Shown here piece after piece: positions 1-12,057 of a DNA stretch of 64,000 nucleotides. Each line of letters opens with the position of its first letter. The first letter of the stretch is position 1. The translations under genes and the position numbers were made by a program. Under the pieces are notes generated by a model. It was given only the letters and a program-made list of their open reading frames with translations, made no database searches and was not told where the DNA came from. The stretch spans positions 93,537 to 157,536 of the forward strand of contig NZ_SEOO01000006.1 in NCBI RefSeq assembly GCF_004152865.1, written 5' to 3'. The stretch comes from Sphingobium cupriresistens (GTDB taxonomy: Bacteria; Pseudomonadota; Alphaproteobacteria; Sphingomonadales; Sphingomonadaceae).

Positions 1-753
1 TTGCGCGGCCTGATCGCCCTGGCGGACAAGCGCATCGCGGAAATCCGTTCGGGCGAAAAGCCCGCGCTGACGCCGGACGCCAACGCCAAATATTTCGCCG
101 AAATCGTGGTCGATCTCGACCTGATCGACGAGCCGATGATCGCCGACCCGGACGTCAACAATGCCGACGTGTCCAAGCGCTACACCCACGACACCATCCG
201 GCCTGTTTCCTACTATGGCGGCACAAAGAAAGTCGATCTGGGCTTCATCGGGTCGTGCATGGTGCACAAGGGCGACATGAAGATACTGGCCCAGATGCTC
301 AAGAATATCGAGGCGAGCGAAGGCAAGGTCGAGTTCAAGGCGCCGCTGGTCGTCGCCCCGCCGACCTATAATATCGTCGACGAGCTGAAGGCCGAGGGCG
401 ATTGGGACGTGCTGAAGAAATATGCCGGGTTCGAGTTTGATGACGTGGCGCCCAAGAATGTGGCCCGCACCAGTTACGAGAATATGCTGTATCTGGAGCG
501 TCCCGGCTGCAACCTGTGCATGGGCAATCAGGAAAAGGCCGCCAAGGGGGACACCGTCCTCGCCACCTCGACCCGCTTGTTCCAGGGCCGTGTCGTGGAG
601 GATACGGACGAGAAGAAGGGGGAATCGCTGCTGGCGTCGACCCCGGTCGTGGTGCTGTCGACCATACTGGGCCGCACGCCCAATATGGACGAATATAAGA
701 GCGCGGTCGTCGGCATCGACCTGACCAAGTTCGCGCCGTCTGTGGCGCACTGA
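1..753 (+). CDS. acnB: Aconitate hydratase B, C-terminal part (gene enters from the left edge)
   Basis: This is the last 250 residues of the bifunctional TCA-cycle enzyme that isomerises citrate to isocitrate (and 2-methylaconitate in the methylcitrate cycle) in the cytoplasm. Seen: the AcnB iron-sulfur ligands are all present, one Cys in the IGSCMVHKGD segment and two in ERPGCNLCMGNQ. The family is about 850-930 residues, so roughly two thirds lies outside the window and the first base here is not a real start. A strong 17-bp inverted repeat follows the stop. An unrelated aconitase, acnA, lies 0.6 kb downstream. Confidence 0.95.
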   Translation: MRGLIALADKRIAEIRSGEKPALTPDANAKYFAEIVVDLDLIDEPMIADPDVNNADVSKRYTHDTIRPVSYYGGTKKVDLGFIGSCMVHKGDMKILAQMLKNIEASEGKVEFKAPLVVAPPTYNIVDELKAEGDWDVLKKYAGFEFDDVAPKNVARTSYENMLYLERPGCNLCMGNQEKAAKGDTVLATSTRLFQGRVVEDTDEKKGESLLASTPVVVLSTILGRTPNMDEYKSAVVGIDLTKFAPSVAH

Positions 754-781
754 TCCAGGGGACTATTGTCCTTTTGTAAAT

Positions 782-828
782 AATGCCGCCGCCGCGTTCG
801 TCCCATTGGGAAACGCGGCGGCGGCATT
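782..828 (+). terminator. Strong hairpin after acnB
   Basis: A perfect 17-bp inverted repeat (arms 782-798 and 812-828, GC-rich, 13-nt loop) starts 29 bp after the acnB stop. There is only a short T run after it, so it may work as a terminator or as an mRNA 3'-end stabiliser. Confidence 0.6.
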
Positions 829-918
829 GCCGTTTATGACAGTTCTTAGAACGTAAGACCGGATTCGTTCGAAACGAACGGAGAGGGGTTGAATGGGTAT
901 GGTCGGTCTGACCCAGCC

Positions 919-1119
919 TCAGGACCAGCCGCCCATCCACCCGCGATGTTGCGATGCGGCGAGCGGCAGCGGCGTTTCGCATCGCGCGCATTCCGCCACC
1001 ACCCGGCCCACGATCCACTGGTTGCCGCCGCAGTCGGGACAGGGGATTGCCCGTCCCTCACGATATTGCGGATTGATAGCAGATATCCTGGTTTCGACGG
1101 GCGAAAGATGTGCTTCCAT
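919..1119 (-). CDS. Small zinc-ribbon protein
   Basis: A 66-residue protein with two CxxC pairs (Cys27/Cys30 in CPDC and Cys44/Cys47 in CARC), the spacing of a small zinc ribbon. I chose the ATG at 1119 because AAAGGGGAA lies about 7 bp upstream; an in-frame start 9 codons earlier lacks a comparable site. It is transcribed away from acnA and shares a 256-bp divergent region with it. I do not recognise a specific function. Zinc binding is inferred from the cysteines only. Confidence 0.65.
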   Translation of the reverse strand: MEAHLSPVETRISAINPQYREGRAIPCPDCGGNQWIVGRVVAECARCETPLPLAASQHRGWMGGWS

Positions 1120-1197
1120 GACTGTTTCCCCTTTCTGCGCCACCAACGCTTCAATGTGCGAAACATATCCCTACATAAGGGGTTCAGGCTGCGGCGC

Positions 1198-1221
1198 CAT
1201 TTGACTTGAACCCCTCAAATG
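1198..1221. promoter_or_regulatory. Inverted repeat in the acnA/zinc-ribbon divergent promoter region
   Basis: CATTTGA (1198-1204) and TCAAATG (1215-1221) are perfect 7-bp inverted arms with a 10-nt spacer. They lie between the divergent starts at 1119 and 1376, where an operator would be expected. Binding of any regulator is inference. Confidence 0.3.
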
Positions 1222-1375
1222 TTATGGCACCGCAGCATCGGGACATACCGGCTTCGACCATGGGTTGGGGCGCATCCCTGCCACCTTGCCGTGCGGTTTC
1301 TGATCGCCGTTCTGCGAGCTTCTGGTGGAAACGCGCCGTCCTCTGGCCGAGGCCATGCGAGGAGACGCACATCTT

Positions 1376-4045
<2,670 letters not shown>

Positions 4046-4063
4046 TCGGTTGCGCCGATGACC

Positions 4064-4103
4064 TGAACAAAGGGTATTCTCTGGAGGGAAAGCCCTTTGT
4101 TCA
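4064..4103 (+). terminator. Hairpin after acnA
   Basis: A perfect 11-bp inverted repeat, TGAACAAAGGG (4064-4074) and CCCTTTGTTCA (4093-4103), begins 18 bp after the acnA stop. It is a probable intrinsic or stabilising terminator, without a long T tract. Confidence 0.55.
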
Positions 4104-4197
4104 TGCGTTCAGGGTAAAAGCGCCGCCGGCACCCGACCAATCATAATTTTGTCATGACCGTCTGAAAGCCATCAGGCTGACCCGAAGGAGATGGCGC

Positions 4198-4824
4198 GTG
4201 AAGATGAGCATCGCAATTGTCATGTTGCTGGCGGGGACGAACGTGCAGGCGCAGGAGGCCGATGCGCCGGCGGCGAGGGATTTCGGCGCATATGGCCGTG
4301 ACGCCGCCGAAGATAGCATGATCGATTTTGCGCGGTGCGTGGTGCGCGGGTCGCCGCGGACGGCGGCGGATGCACTGGCGACGCGCCCAGGAACGCGGGA
4401 AGAAACAGCCCGTTTCAACGCTATCGCCAAAAGTCGTAAGGGATGTCTGAGGCACGGAAAGCTGCGCATGAAGGGCAATTGGATGCGCGGCGCGTTGGCC
4501 GAACAGCTTTATCTTAACCGCTTTGCAACGCCGCCAGTGGAACCCGCCCGCCCGGACGCGCCTGCGCCTGTCGTGGCGGAAGGGACCAGCGCCTATCAAG
4601 CCTATGCGGATTGCGCCGTCGCGCGCAACGCGCCGGCGATCGATACGCTGATGCGCAGCAAGGCGGGAAGCGGGGAGGAACGCCTTGCTTATGGTCAGGC
4701 TATGCCGGCGCTTTCTTCCTGCCTAGCGGGGGGAGAAAATACCCGCTTAAAAATAGATCGCGCCGTGTTGCGCGGCTATCTGGCGGAAGCATTGCTTGAT
4801 TTTCGCAAAAGGCCGCCGGGCTAA
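4198..4824 (+). CDS. Secreted hypothetical protein
   Basis: A 208-residue protein with a short hydrophobic leader ending in AQA at about residue 20, so probably periplasmic. The GTG at 4198 follows AAGGAG by 8 bp; an ATG two codons later is an alternative. Two similar segments, each with a conserved Cys (around FARCVVRGSPRTA and YADCAVARNAPA), suggest an internal duplication with disulfide-capable cysteines. I do not recognise a named domain. It lies alone between acnA and the amidotransferase gene. Confidence 0.6.
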   Translation: MKMSIAIVMLLAGTNVQAQEADAPAARDFGAYGRDAAEDSMIDFARCVVRGSPRTAADALATRPGTREETARFNAIAKSRKGCLRHGKLRMKGNWMRGALAEQLYLNRFATPPVEPARPDAPAPVVAEGTSAYQAYADCAVARNAPAIDTLMRSKAGSGEERLAYGQAMPALSSCLAGGENTRLKIDRAVLRGYLAEALLDFRKRPPG

Positions 4825-5077
4825 TTAAGTGAAGCCAAGTCGCCACTGACGCGGATTGCCGCCCGATCGACCAAAGCTCGTCCGATGCGCCGATGAAAGC
4901 ATTTACTGCGTCTATGGGCGCATCGACGGCGGACGGCTCCCCGTCGGAGCACGGATTCGGCAAACTGATTGGTTAAATCACGGCTGCTGCGCGGGGCCAA
5001 GCCGATAGCCGCAATTTTCGACGCCCAAGAAAGGCTGGGCTGGCGTCGCGCGCCGAGGCTGGTTAGCACAAGAGATA

Positions 5078-5779
5078 ATGAAAAGAGCATTGATCGTCCG
5101 ACATGTGCCGCGCGAAGGCGCCGCAGGCTATTTGCAGCCGATCGAGGCGGCCGGCTATCATATCGACCGGATCGATGTCGCCAGCCCCGATTTCGCGGGC
5201 GTGGACCTGTGCGATCCCGACTTGCTGATCATGATGGGCGGGCCGATGGGCGTGTATGAAACGGACATCCACCCCTGGATATCGACGCAGATCGAGAAGC
5301 TGGCGTCGCGGCTGGCGGCCGATCGGCCGACGCTGGGCGTGTGTCTGGGCAGTCAGATGATTGCGGCGGCGCTGGGCGCGCCTGTTTATCCCGGCGGGCA
5401 TATGGAATTGGGCTTTGCGCCGGTCAGCGTGAACGGGGCGGGCATGGCGTCGCCGCTGCGCCATTTGATCGATGTGCCGGTGTTGCATTGGCACAGCGAC
5501 ACGTTCGATCTGCCCGACAATGTCGATTTGCTGGCATCAACGCCCAAATATGCGCATCAGGCGTTCCGGCGCGGGTCCAATCTGCTGGCGCTGCAATTTC
5601 ATGCGGAGATGGGCGAAGACCCGCGGTTCGAGGATTGGCTGACCCATTTTTGGGCCGACTTGGACGTGGCGCAGCAATGCGGCATCGCGTTGCGGGAGGA
5701 TCACGACCTGCATGGCCCGATCGCGGTAGCCGCGGGCAGGGCAATGATCGGCGAATGGCTGGCGGGAACGAGACTTTAG
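5078..5779 (+). CDS. Class I glutamine amidotransferase-like protein
   Basis: A single-domain GATase1 protein of 233 residues, like the stand-alone GMP-synthase-type amidotransferases that hydrolyse glutamine or a related gamma-glutamyl substrate. The catalytic triad is visible: nucleophile Cys89 in GVCLGSQ, and His175 and Glu177 in LQFHAEM. The oxyanion region MMGGPMGV is also present. No synthetase partner is adjacent, so the acceptor is unknown. The 250 bp upstream hold no gene that I can support, and the ribosome-binding site is weak. Confidence 0.85.
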   Translation: MKRALIVRHVPREGAAGYLQPIEAAGYHIDRIDVASPDFAGVDLCDPDLLIMMGGPMGVYETDIHPWISTQIEKLASRLAADRPTLGVCLGSQMIAAALGAPVYPGGHMELGFAPVSVNGAGMASPLRHLIDVPVLHWHSDTFDLPDNVDLLASTPKYAHQAFRRGSNLLALQFHAEMGEDPRFEDWLTHFWADLDVAQQCGIALREDHDLHGPIAVAAGRAMIGEWLAGTRL

Positions 5780-5822
5780 TTGCGGCTTGATCTTGCCGCG
5801 GCCTCTCTATTAACTCCTACAA

Positions 5823-7181
5823 ATGAAGAAGATGACAGTGGAAACGAGCCGCCGCGATCTGTTCGCGGCCGGCATGGCGGGGATGGCGGCGGTTAGCGTC
5901 GCGCGGGCGGCGGATGCTGCCGAGCCGGGCAAGGCGGTGCTGGCGCCCCGGCCGCCGATGGGATGGAATAGCTGGAACAGCTTCGCCACGACCATCACCG
6001 AGCGCCAAGCGCGCGAGACGGCCGCCATCATGGCGGAAAAGCTGCTGCCGTTCGGCTATGATATCTTCACCGTCGATATCCAATGGTATGAGCCGGAAGC
6101 GTCGAGCTATACTTATAATGCCGCGCCCAAGCCGGCGATGGACGCTTATGGCCGGATGATCCCGGCGCCAAATCGGTTTCCGTCGAGCGCGGGCGGCAAG
6201 GGCTTTGCGCCGCTGGCCAAGGCGGTCCATGCGCTTGGCCTAAAGTTCGGCATCCATGTGATGCGGGGCATCCCGCGGGCGGCGGTGGACGCGAACCTGC
6301 CGATTCTGGGGACGCGCTATCGCGCGAGGGATGTGGCCGACATAGCAAGCATCTGTTCCTGGAACCCCGATATGTATGGCGTCGACATGACGCGGCCGGG
6401 CGCGCAGGCCTATTATGACAGTATCTTTCGCCTCTATGCCGACTGGGGCGTGGATTTCGTCAAGATGGACGATATGAGCCGGCCGTATGACGCCCATGCG
6501 CCGGAGATCGAAGCGGCGCACAAGGCGATCATGGCGACGGGGTGGCCGATCATGTTGAGCCTGTCGCCAGGTGAAACGCCGGTGATCCGCGGCGATCATG
6601 TCCGCAAATATGCGCAGATGTGGCGCATCTCCGACGATTTCTGGGATGATTGGGCGATGCTGGAGGCGCAGTTCACACGGCTGGAGAATTGGACGCCCTG
6701 GCGCGGGCCGGGGTCATGGCCCGACGCCGACATGCTACCGCTGGGGCGGCTGGCGCTGGGGGAGCGGGATACGCGCTTCACCCCCGATGAGCAGCAGACG
6801 TTGATGACGCTATGGGCGATCGCGCGGTCGCCGCTCATCATGGGGGGCGATTTGCGGCATCTGGATGCGCCGACGCTGGCGCTGCTGACTAATGAAGAGG
6901 TGCTGGCGGTCAATCAGGCAAGCGAAGGCAATTGCCCGCATTTCGTGGCGGATGGCGTGCGCGTCTGGTCGGCGATCGCGCAGGGTGGCAAGGGCCGCTA
7001 TGTCGCACTGTTCAATACCGGCGACAAGGCGCGCGAGGTCGGGATCGGGCTGCGCGATCTGGGAATTAGCGGGCCGGTCGCGGTGCGCGATTTGTGGGCG
7101 GGCAAGGCGCTGGCGCAGCAGAGGGAGCGGGTAAGCGCGATGCTGCCGCCGCACGGGGCGGGGCTCTATCGGTTGAGTTAA
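5823..7181 (+). CDS. Glycoside hydrolase family 27 alpha-galactosidase, exported
   Basis: A 452-residue enzyme predicted to release terminal alpha-D-galactose. A Tat-type leader is visible (SRRDLFAAGM, then an Ala-rich hydrophobic stretch to about residue 32), followed by the family signature PPMGWNSWNSF. The probable nucleophile is Asp216 in FVKMDD and the acid/base Asp271 in WRISDD, both GH27 positions. A C-terminal beta-sandwich follows the barrel. Export by Tat implies folding before secretion to the periplasm. It is not in a larger sugar-use cluster here. Confidence 0.9.
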   Translation: MKKMTVETSRRDLFAAGMAGMAAVSVARAADAAEPGKAVLAPRPPMGWNSWNSFATTITERQARETAAIMAEKLLPFGYDIFTVDIQWYEPEASSYTYNAAPKPAMDAYGRMIPAPNRFPSSAGGKGFAPLAKAVHALGLKFGIHVMRGIPRAAVDANLPILGTRYRARDVADIASICSWNPDMYGVDMTRPGAQAYYDSIFRLYADWGVDFVKMDDMSRPYDAHAPEIEAAHKAIMATGWPIMLSLSPGETPVIRGDHVRKYAQMWRISDDFWDDWAMLEAQFTRLENWTPWRGPGSWPDADMLPLGRLALGERDTRFTPDEQQTLMTLWAIARSPLIMGGDLRHLDAPTLALLTNEEVLAVNQASEGNCPHFVADGVRVWSAIAQGGKGRYVALFNTGDKAREVGIGLRDLGISGPVAVRDLWAGKALAQQRERVSAMLPPHGAGLYRLS

Positions 7182-7199
7182 TGACCTACCTTCGTTGTT

Positions 7200-8849
7200 T
7201 TACTTGCGCGCCGAGGCGCTTTTGTCGCGGATGGTCTTGAACTCAGAACCGGCCTTCCATTCCGGCCAGCGGGTCGAGTTCGCCAAGTCACGACCGATGT
7301 CGCGCATCAGGTCGATATCCTGCGCCGCCCCCTCCATTCGCCAGTCCGGCCCCCAGGCGTCACAGGCCTGGTGATAGCATGTGCCGGTATAGGCGTCGAT
7401 CCAGGCCTGGCCCGCGGGGCGGCCGCCCTCGACCAGGTCGGATGCGCCCGCCAGGCCCATCATCAGCAGGACAGGCACGCCACGCTTGGCCATGGAGAAA
7501 TGGTCGGCGCGGTAGAAAAGGCCGCGTTCGGGCAGGCTTTCCTGTGTGATGACGCGGCCCTGCTTTGCCGCGAACGTCGCCAGATCGTCTTCCAGGCTGT
7601 TCTGGCCTTTGCCGATCAGGATCACGTCCTTCGCCTTGCCGGCGGTCTGGAGCACGTCGATGGTGAGGTTGGCGACGGTCTTGTCGATCGGATAGACGGG
7701 GTTCTGGGCATAATGTTCGGATCCCAGCAGCCCGCGTTCCTCGGCGGTCCAGGCGGCGAAGACGACCGAGCGGTCGGGTGCAGGCGCCGCCTTGAACGCG
7801 CGGGCGATTTCGAACAGGCCGGCCATGCCGAGCGCGTCGTCATTGGCTCCAGCACGATAGATGCGGCCCTGCGCGTCCGGCGCGCCCTCGCCATAGGCGT
7901 CCCAATGGGCGCCGTACATGACGGTTTCGTCAGGGCGTTTGGCGCCGGGGATGCGGGCGAGGACGTTCGCGCTCTGCACCACTTCCTGGGTCACCGGGAA
8001 GGCGGCGGAGAAGGTCGCGCCCTTCAACGCGACCGGCTTGAATTTGGCCGATCGCGCCTGTTTGCGCAGCGCGGCGAGATCGAGGCCTGCGCCGGCGAAC
8101 AGCTTGCTCGCGGCCTCGCCCTCGACCCAGCCTTGCACCTGGAGGCTGGTCAGCTTGTCGGGCGCGCGGACCAGATCGTAATTCTCGCCAGCCGGGCTGG
8201 TGACGACGTTCCAGCCATAGCCCGCACCCGGCGTGTCATGGACGATCAGCGCGCCGACCGCGCCGTGGCGGGCGGCTTCTTCGAATTTGTAGGTCCAGCG
8301 GCCATAATAGGTCATCGTCTTGCCGCCGAACTTGCCGAACGGGTCTTCGCTCTTGGCCGCCTCGAAATCCGGGTCGTTGATGAGGAAGACGGCAATCTTG
8401 CCCTTCAGGTCCACGCCCTTGAAATCGTCCCAGCCGCGTTCAGGGGCGGAGACGCCATAGCCCACGAACACCAAGGGCGCCTTGGCGATCGCGACATTGT
8501 CCTTGGGTTGCAGGGTGGAGAGATAGATCTGCTTGCCGAAGCTCCAGGGCGTGGACGCGCCATTTTGCGCGATCGACAGCGTTTCCGCCTGGCCGAGGCG
8601 GGTGTGGAGCAACGGTACAGTCTGCACCCACTGGCCGTCCGGGCCGCCGGGCTCCAGACCCAATTGTTCAAAGCGGGCGACGATATAGCCGATCGTCCGT
8701 TCCTCCCCCACGGTGCCGGGCGCACGGCCCTGGAACAGGTCGGACGCCAGCGTGCGAACCGATCGTTCCAACTGCTTGGGGTCGGTCTGGGCGTGGAGGG
8801 GCAGGGCGGCGGTCAGGCCGAGGGCCAAAGCGAGGATGCGTGTCATCAT
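7200..8849 (-). CDS. M28 family zinc aminopeptidase, exported
   Basis: A 549-residue metallopeptidase with a Sec signal peptide (cleavage near residue 20, PLHA|QT). A PA (protease-associated) insert occupies roughly residues 120-260. The M28 metal centre is visible as MYGAHWDAYGEG (His and Asp), GANDDALG (bridging Asp) and TAEERGLLGSE (catalytic and metal Glu). It probably trims peptides in the periplasm. It converges with the GH27 gene, with only 18 bp between the stops. Confidence 0.9.
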   Translation of the reverse strand: MMTRILALALGLTAALPLHAQTDPKQLERSVRTLASDLFQGRAPGTVGEERTIGYIVARFEQLGLEPGGPDGQWVQTVPLLHTRLGQAETLSIAQNGASTPWSFGKQIYLSTLQPKDNVAIAKAPLVFVGYGVSAPERGWDDFKGVDLKGKIAVFLINDPDFEAAKSEDPFGKFGGKTMTYYGRWTYKFEEAARHGAVGALIVHDTPGAGYGWNVVTSPAGENYDLVRAPDKLTSLQVQGWVEGEAASKLFAGAGLDLAALRKQARSAKFKPVALKGATFSAAFPVTQEVVQSANVLARIPGAKRPDETVMYGAHWDAYGEGAPDAQGRIYRAGANDDALGMAGLFEIARAFKAAPAPDRSVVFAAWTAEERGLLGSEHYAQNPVYPIDKTVANLTIDVLQTAGKAKDVILIGKGQNSLEDDLATFAAKQGRVITQESLPERGLFYRADHFSMAKRGVPVLLMMGLAGASDLVEGGRPAGQAWIDAYTGTCYHQACDAWGPDWRMEGAAQDIDLMRDIGRDLANSTRWPEWKAGSEFKTIRDKSASARK

Positions 8850-8890
8850 CCCGCCGGTCTAAACCGCTGCGACGATGGGCGAAAGGGCGT

Positions 8891-9547
8891 TCAGAACTCG
8901 ATTTCGAGTTCGGCCATCTCTTCCGGTTCGTTGCGCGCATCCTCGATCCATTCGCGCATCAGCGGCCAACTGTTGATCGTCTGGCAATAGGCGGCGGATG
9001 TGGCGGACAGCGGGACGGCATAGGTCAGGAAGCGCTGGGCCACCGGCGCGAACATGGCGTCGGCGACGGTCGGCTCCTCGCCGAACAGCCAGGGACCGCC
9101 GTAGCTGCCCAGACATTCGGCCCAGATCGTTTCAATCCGGTCGATATCGGGCTTGGCCCCGGAAAAGATTGGGAAGCGCGCGTGGCGCACCTTCAAATTC
9201 ATCGGCAGGGCGGAACGCAGATTGGCGAAGCCCGAATGGATTTCCCCCGACACCGACCGGCAATGAGCGCGGGCGATGCGATCGGCCGGATACATGCCGA
9301 CATTGGGATAGAGTTCGTGCAGATATTCCGCGATCGCCAGCGTGTCCCACACGCTGGCGTCCTCATGCGTCAGGCGGGGCACCAGCACCGAAGGAGACAG
9401 GAGCAGCAGTTCGGCGCGATTTTCGGGATCATCGAGCGCGATCGTCTTTTCCACCACCCGCAACCCCGCGAGTCGGCACAAGAGCCAGCCGCGTAACGAC
9501 CAGGAGGAATAATTCTTGCTGGAAAGAGTGAGTTCCGCGATCGCCAT
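8891..9547 (-). CDS. Glutathione S-transferase family protein
   Basis: A 218-residue cytosolic GST. The N-terminal thioredoxin-like domain starts at residue 5 and contains SKNYSSWSLRGWL, where a Ser/Tyr/Cys of the active-site loop would lie, and the SPSVLVPRL cis-Pro loop. The helical C-terminal domain starts near residue 90. The ATG at 9547 has AGGAGG 7 bp upstream. It diverges from phaZ. The substrate is unknown; the class resembles the maleylacetoacetate isomerase/zeta-like bacterial GSTs only loosely. Confidence 0.85.
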   Translation of the reverse strand: MAIAELTLSSKNYSSWSLRGWLLCRLAGLRVVEKTIALDDPENRAELLLLSPSVLVPRLTHEDASVWDTLAIAEYLHELYPNVGMYPADRIARAHCRSVSGEIHSGFANLRSALPMNLKVRHARFPIFSGAKPDIDRIETIWAECLGSYGGPWLFGEEPTVADAMFAPVAQRFLTYAVPLSATSAAYCQTINSWPLMREWIEDARNEPEEMAELEIEF

Positions 9548-9674
9548 GGCATACCCTCCTGCTTACGGTCAGCCTCACATTTATGATGATGCGGCGCAAC
9601 ATAAAAAGCATGTATAGCGTTTCATCGAAATACCGATTCGGTTCGCGCACACAGGACAAGGCTCAACCTTCATC

Positions 9675-10898
9675 ATGCGTATGCTTTACAGTGGTTATCA
9701 GGCCTGGAACGACATGCTGGCGCCAGCGCGTTTCGGGGCGCAGATCGCACTTGGTGTTCGCGACAAATTGGGGCCGATGGCGGATTGGGCGATGCCGCGC
9801 CGTATGTTTGCGCTGATGGACGTGTTCCAGGGCGCGAAGCTGACGCACAAGCGTCCCGCCTATGACATTCACACCGTCACCAGCGGCAATGCGGAAGTGT
9901 CGGTGCGCGAGGAAATCACGCTCGACCTGCCGTTTGGCGACCTGTTGCACTTCGTCAAGGATGATGTGGAGGCGGCGCAACCCAAGGTGCTGGTCGTGGC
10001 GCCGATGTCGGGCCATTTTTCGACCTTGCTGCGCAGCACGGTCGCAACATTGCTGCGCGACCATGACGTGTACATCACCGACTGGAAGAATGCGCGCGAC
10101 GTGCCGCTGGAAGCCGGGCGTTTTGGCTTCGATGACTATGTCGACTATGTGATCCGCTTCTTCCAGCAGATCGGCCCCGGCGCGCATATGGTGTCGGTGT
10201 GCCAGCCCTGCGTGCCGGCGCTGGCCGCCGTGGCGCTGATGTCGGAGGACAAGGACCAGGCGACGCCGCGATCGATGACGCTGATGGGCGGGCCGATCGA
10301 TCCCAATGCGGCGCCGACCGTCGTCAACGACCTGGCCAATGAAAAGCCGATCGAATGGTTTGAGGAGAATCTGATCTCCGTCGTGCCGTTCCGCTATGCC
10401 GGGCGCGGGCGGGAGGTCTATCCGGGCTTCCTGCAACTGTCGGCCTTCATGTCCATGAACATGGAGCGGCATGGATCGCAGCATCGCGAACTGTACCAGC
10501 TGCTGGCCGACGGCAAGACGGTCGAGGCGGACAGGATCAAGACTTTCTACGAGGAATATTTCGCGGTCCTGGACATGACCAAGGAATTCTACCTGGAAAC
10601 AGTCGACCAGGTGTTCCAGCGGACCTTGCTGTCGAAGGGCGCGTTGACCGTGCATGGGCGCCCGGTCAATCCCGGCGCGATCCGCCATACCGCGTTGCTG
10701 ACGGTAGAGGGCGAGAAGGACGATGTGTGCGCCGTGGGCCAGACATCCGCCGCCCATGGCCTGTGCACCGGCCTGCGCCCGCATTTGAAGCGCCACCATC
10801 TCCAGCCCGGCGTGGGCCATTATGGCGTATTTTCAGGCAGCAAATGGGAAAAGCAGGTCTATCCGCAGGTGCGGAACATGATTTTGGCGATGAACTGA
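9675..10898 (+). CDS. phaZ: Intracellular polyhydroxyalkanoate (PHB) depolymerase
   Basis: A 407-residue cytoplasmic enzyme that hydrolyses stored polyhydroxybutyrate granules. The sequence matches the PhaZa1-type intracellular depolymerase end to end. The nucleophile is a cysteine, Cys176 in the lipase-box-like SVCQPC, not the serine of extracellular depolymerases. The C-terminal GVGHYGVFSG carries the catalytic His. No signal peptide is present, which fits an intracellular role. No phaC or phasin gene is adjacent. Confidence 0.92.
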   Translation: MRMLYSGYQAWNDMLAPARFGAQIALGVRDKLGPMADWAMPRRMFALMDVFQGAKLTHKRPAYDIHTVTSGNAEVSVREEITLDLPFGDLLHFVKDDVEAAQPKVLVVAPMSGHFSTLLRSTVATLLRDHDVYITDWKNARDVPLEAGRFGFDDYVDYVIRFFQQIGPGAHMVSVCQPCVPALAAVALMSEDKDQATPRSMTLMGGPIDPNAAPTVVNDLANEKPIEWFEENLISVVPFRYAGRGREVYPGFLQLSAFMSMNMERHGSQHRELYQLLADGKTVEADRIKTFYEEYFAVLDMTKEFYLETVDQVFQRTLLSKGALTVHGRPVNPGAIRHTALLTVEGEKDDVCAVGQTSAAHGLCTGLRPHLKRHHLQPGVGHYGVFSGSKWEKQVYPQVRNMILAMN

Positions 10899-11000
10899 CG
10901 ACGGGTCGTCGCCGGGATCGTTCAAGCGGACAAGGGGGGTGACGGCGATGATGCTGCGTTCCGCGCGATGGTCCGCCGCCTGGCCCATGGCCGCCCCCCT

Positions 11001-11354
11001 TTAACCCTCCGGCCGGGTCCAGATCCAACTGCCGCCGATCAGCGCGGCGACGACGGGGATGAGGAACCAGGGGAAGGGGGAAAAGATCAGCGCCAGCGCA
11101 ACGCTGAAGGCGAAGGCGGCCAGCGCCGCCTTCTTGCCCCGGCGGCTGATCGCGCCGCGTTCCCGCCAGCGGCGAATATGCGGGCCGAAATGCCTGTGGT
11201 CGAGCAATTTCGCCTCCAGTCGCGGGCTGGACCGGGCGAAGCAGAAGGCCGAGAGGATCATGAAAGGAACGGTCGGCAACAGCGGCAGGAAGGCGCCGAT
11301 CGTGCCGAGGCCGATCGAGAGAAACCCTGCGATGAGGTAAAGATGGCGCCGCAT
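11001..11354 (-). CDS. YbaN/DUF454 family inner-membrane protein
   Basis: A 117-residue protein with the DUF454 pattern: an N-terminal pair of membrane helices (about residues 5-22 and 24-40) with GLGTIGAFLPLLPTVPF, a polar middle containing SSPRLEAKLLDH and the RRGKKA turn, then two more hydrophobic segments (about 75-110). The function of the family is unknown. Its stop overlaps that of a doubtful 18-codon frame on the other strand. Confidence 0.8.
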   Translation of the reverse strand: MRRHLYLIAGFLSIGLGTIGAFLPLLPTVPFMILSAFCFARSSPRLEAKLLDHRHFGPHIRRWRERGAISRRGKKAALAAFAFSVALALIFSPFPWFLIPVVAALIGGSWIWTRPEG

Positions 11355-12057
11355 GATGCTCCAATCGGGGCGGAGGCTATGAGCGCGCCTGCGCTGCTAT
11401 TGCTTCGCAGCTGCGCGGTGAGATGGCAAGATGGATGAGGAATGGAATGGTTGGGAAAGTCTCAGCTTTCGCATTTTTACTGGGCGCTGCACGGGCAGCG
11501 CCGCAGCGTATCTCGCCGTCGATTGAAATAATGCTGTCAGTTATGACCGACAAGGGGGGCTTGCCATTCTCCTGCCGCTTGCGGGAGGGAGAGCAGTTCG
11601 CTTCTGGTGGTTTCAATACAGGCGGCTTTCCGCACCGGCCCCTTCCAATGTAGGATTTCTTCTGATCTATCCTGTCGGATGGAGCCACTCGTTCAGCCAT
11701 TCCCTCTCCTTGCCACCCCACCCCGTCGAACGAACCGTCGCGTCGCCGCTGCGCTGGTGGTGCGTTCCCGCCGCGTGGGTGTCGCGTCATCGTCGCCTGG
11801 GTGCCGGTTCGCCATGACCTCAGTGTCACACCGCTGCGACCCTGGCGTGACCGCGACGTTACTTCGCAGGAGCGTCCCGGTGGCTTCGCATACATTATCG
11901 GCCCGCAAAGCCCGACAATGGTGTGAACTTCGGCCCGTCGCTTGCCGAACGCCCCGCCACAGCGCCGCTTCCACGCCCCCAAGCAAATCCTTCGCTTGCA
12001 CCCCGCCGCTCGCCGCCTATCTCTGTCGCCCACCCGAATCGCAGTTGAAAGCCTGAT
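11355..12057. other. 703-bp stretch with no supportable gene
   Basis: Between ybaN and trxB I see no reading frame with a ribosome-binding site, family resemblance or normal codon pattern. Open frames cross it on both strands but are compositional. It contains short hairpins such as CTCCTGCCGC/GCGGGAGGGAG (about 11569-11590). The promoter of trxB must lie in its right part. It may be a decayed gene or a regulatory spacer. Confidence 0.5.

Noticed and set aside
7371..8990. 539-codon plus-strand open frame
   Set aside because: Antisense to the M28 peptidase gene, which has signal peptide and metal motifs.
10948..11004. 18-codon plus-strand frame after phaZ with AAGGGGGG upstream
   Set aside because: The Shine-Dalgarno-like G run is suggestive, but the peptide is too short to judge and overlaps the ybaN stop; no leader-peptide logic is visible.
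11423..11653. 76-codon plus-strand frame in the gap before trxB
   Set aside because: No ribosome-binding site, irregular composition, no recognisable family.
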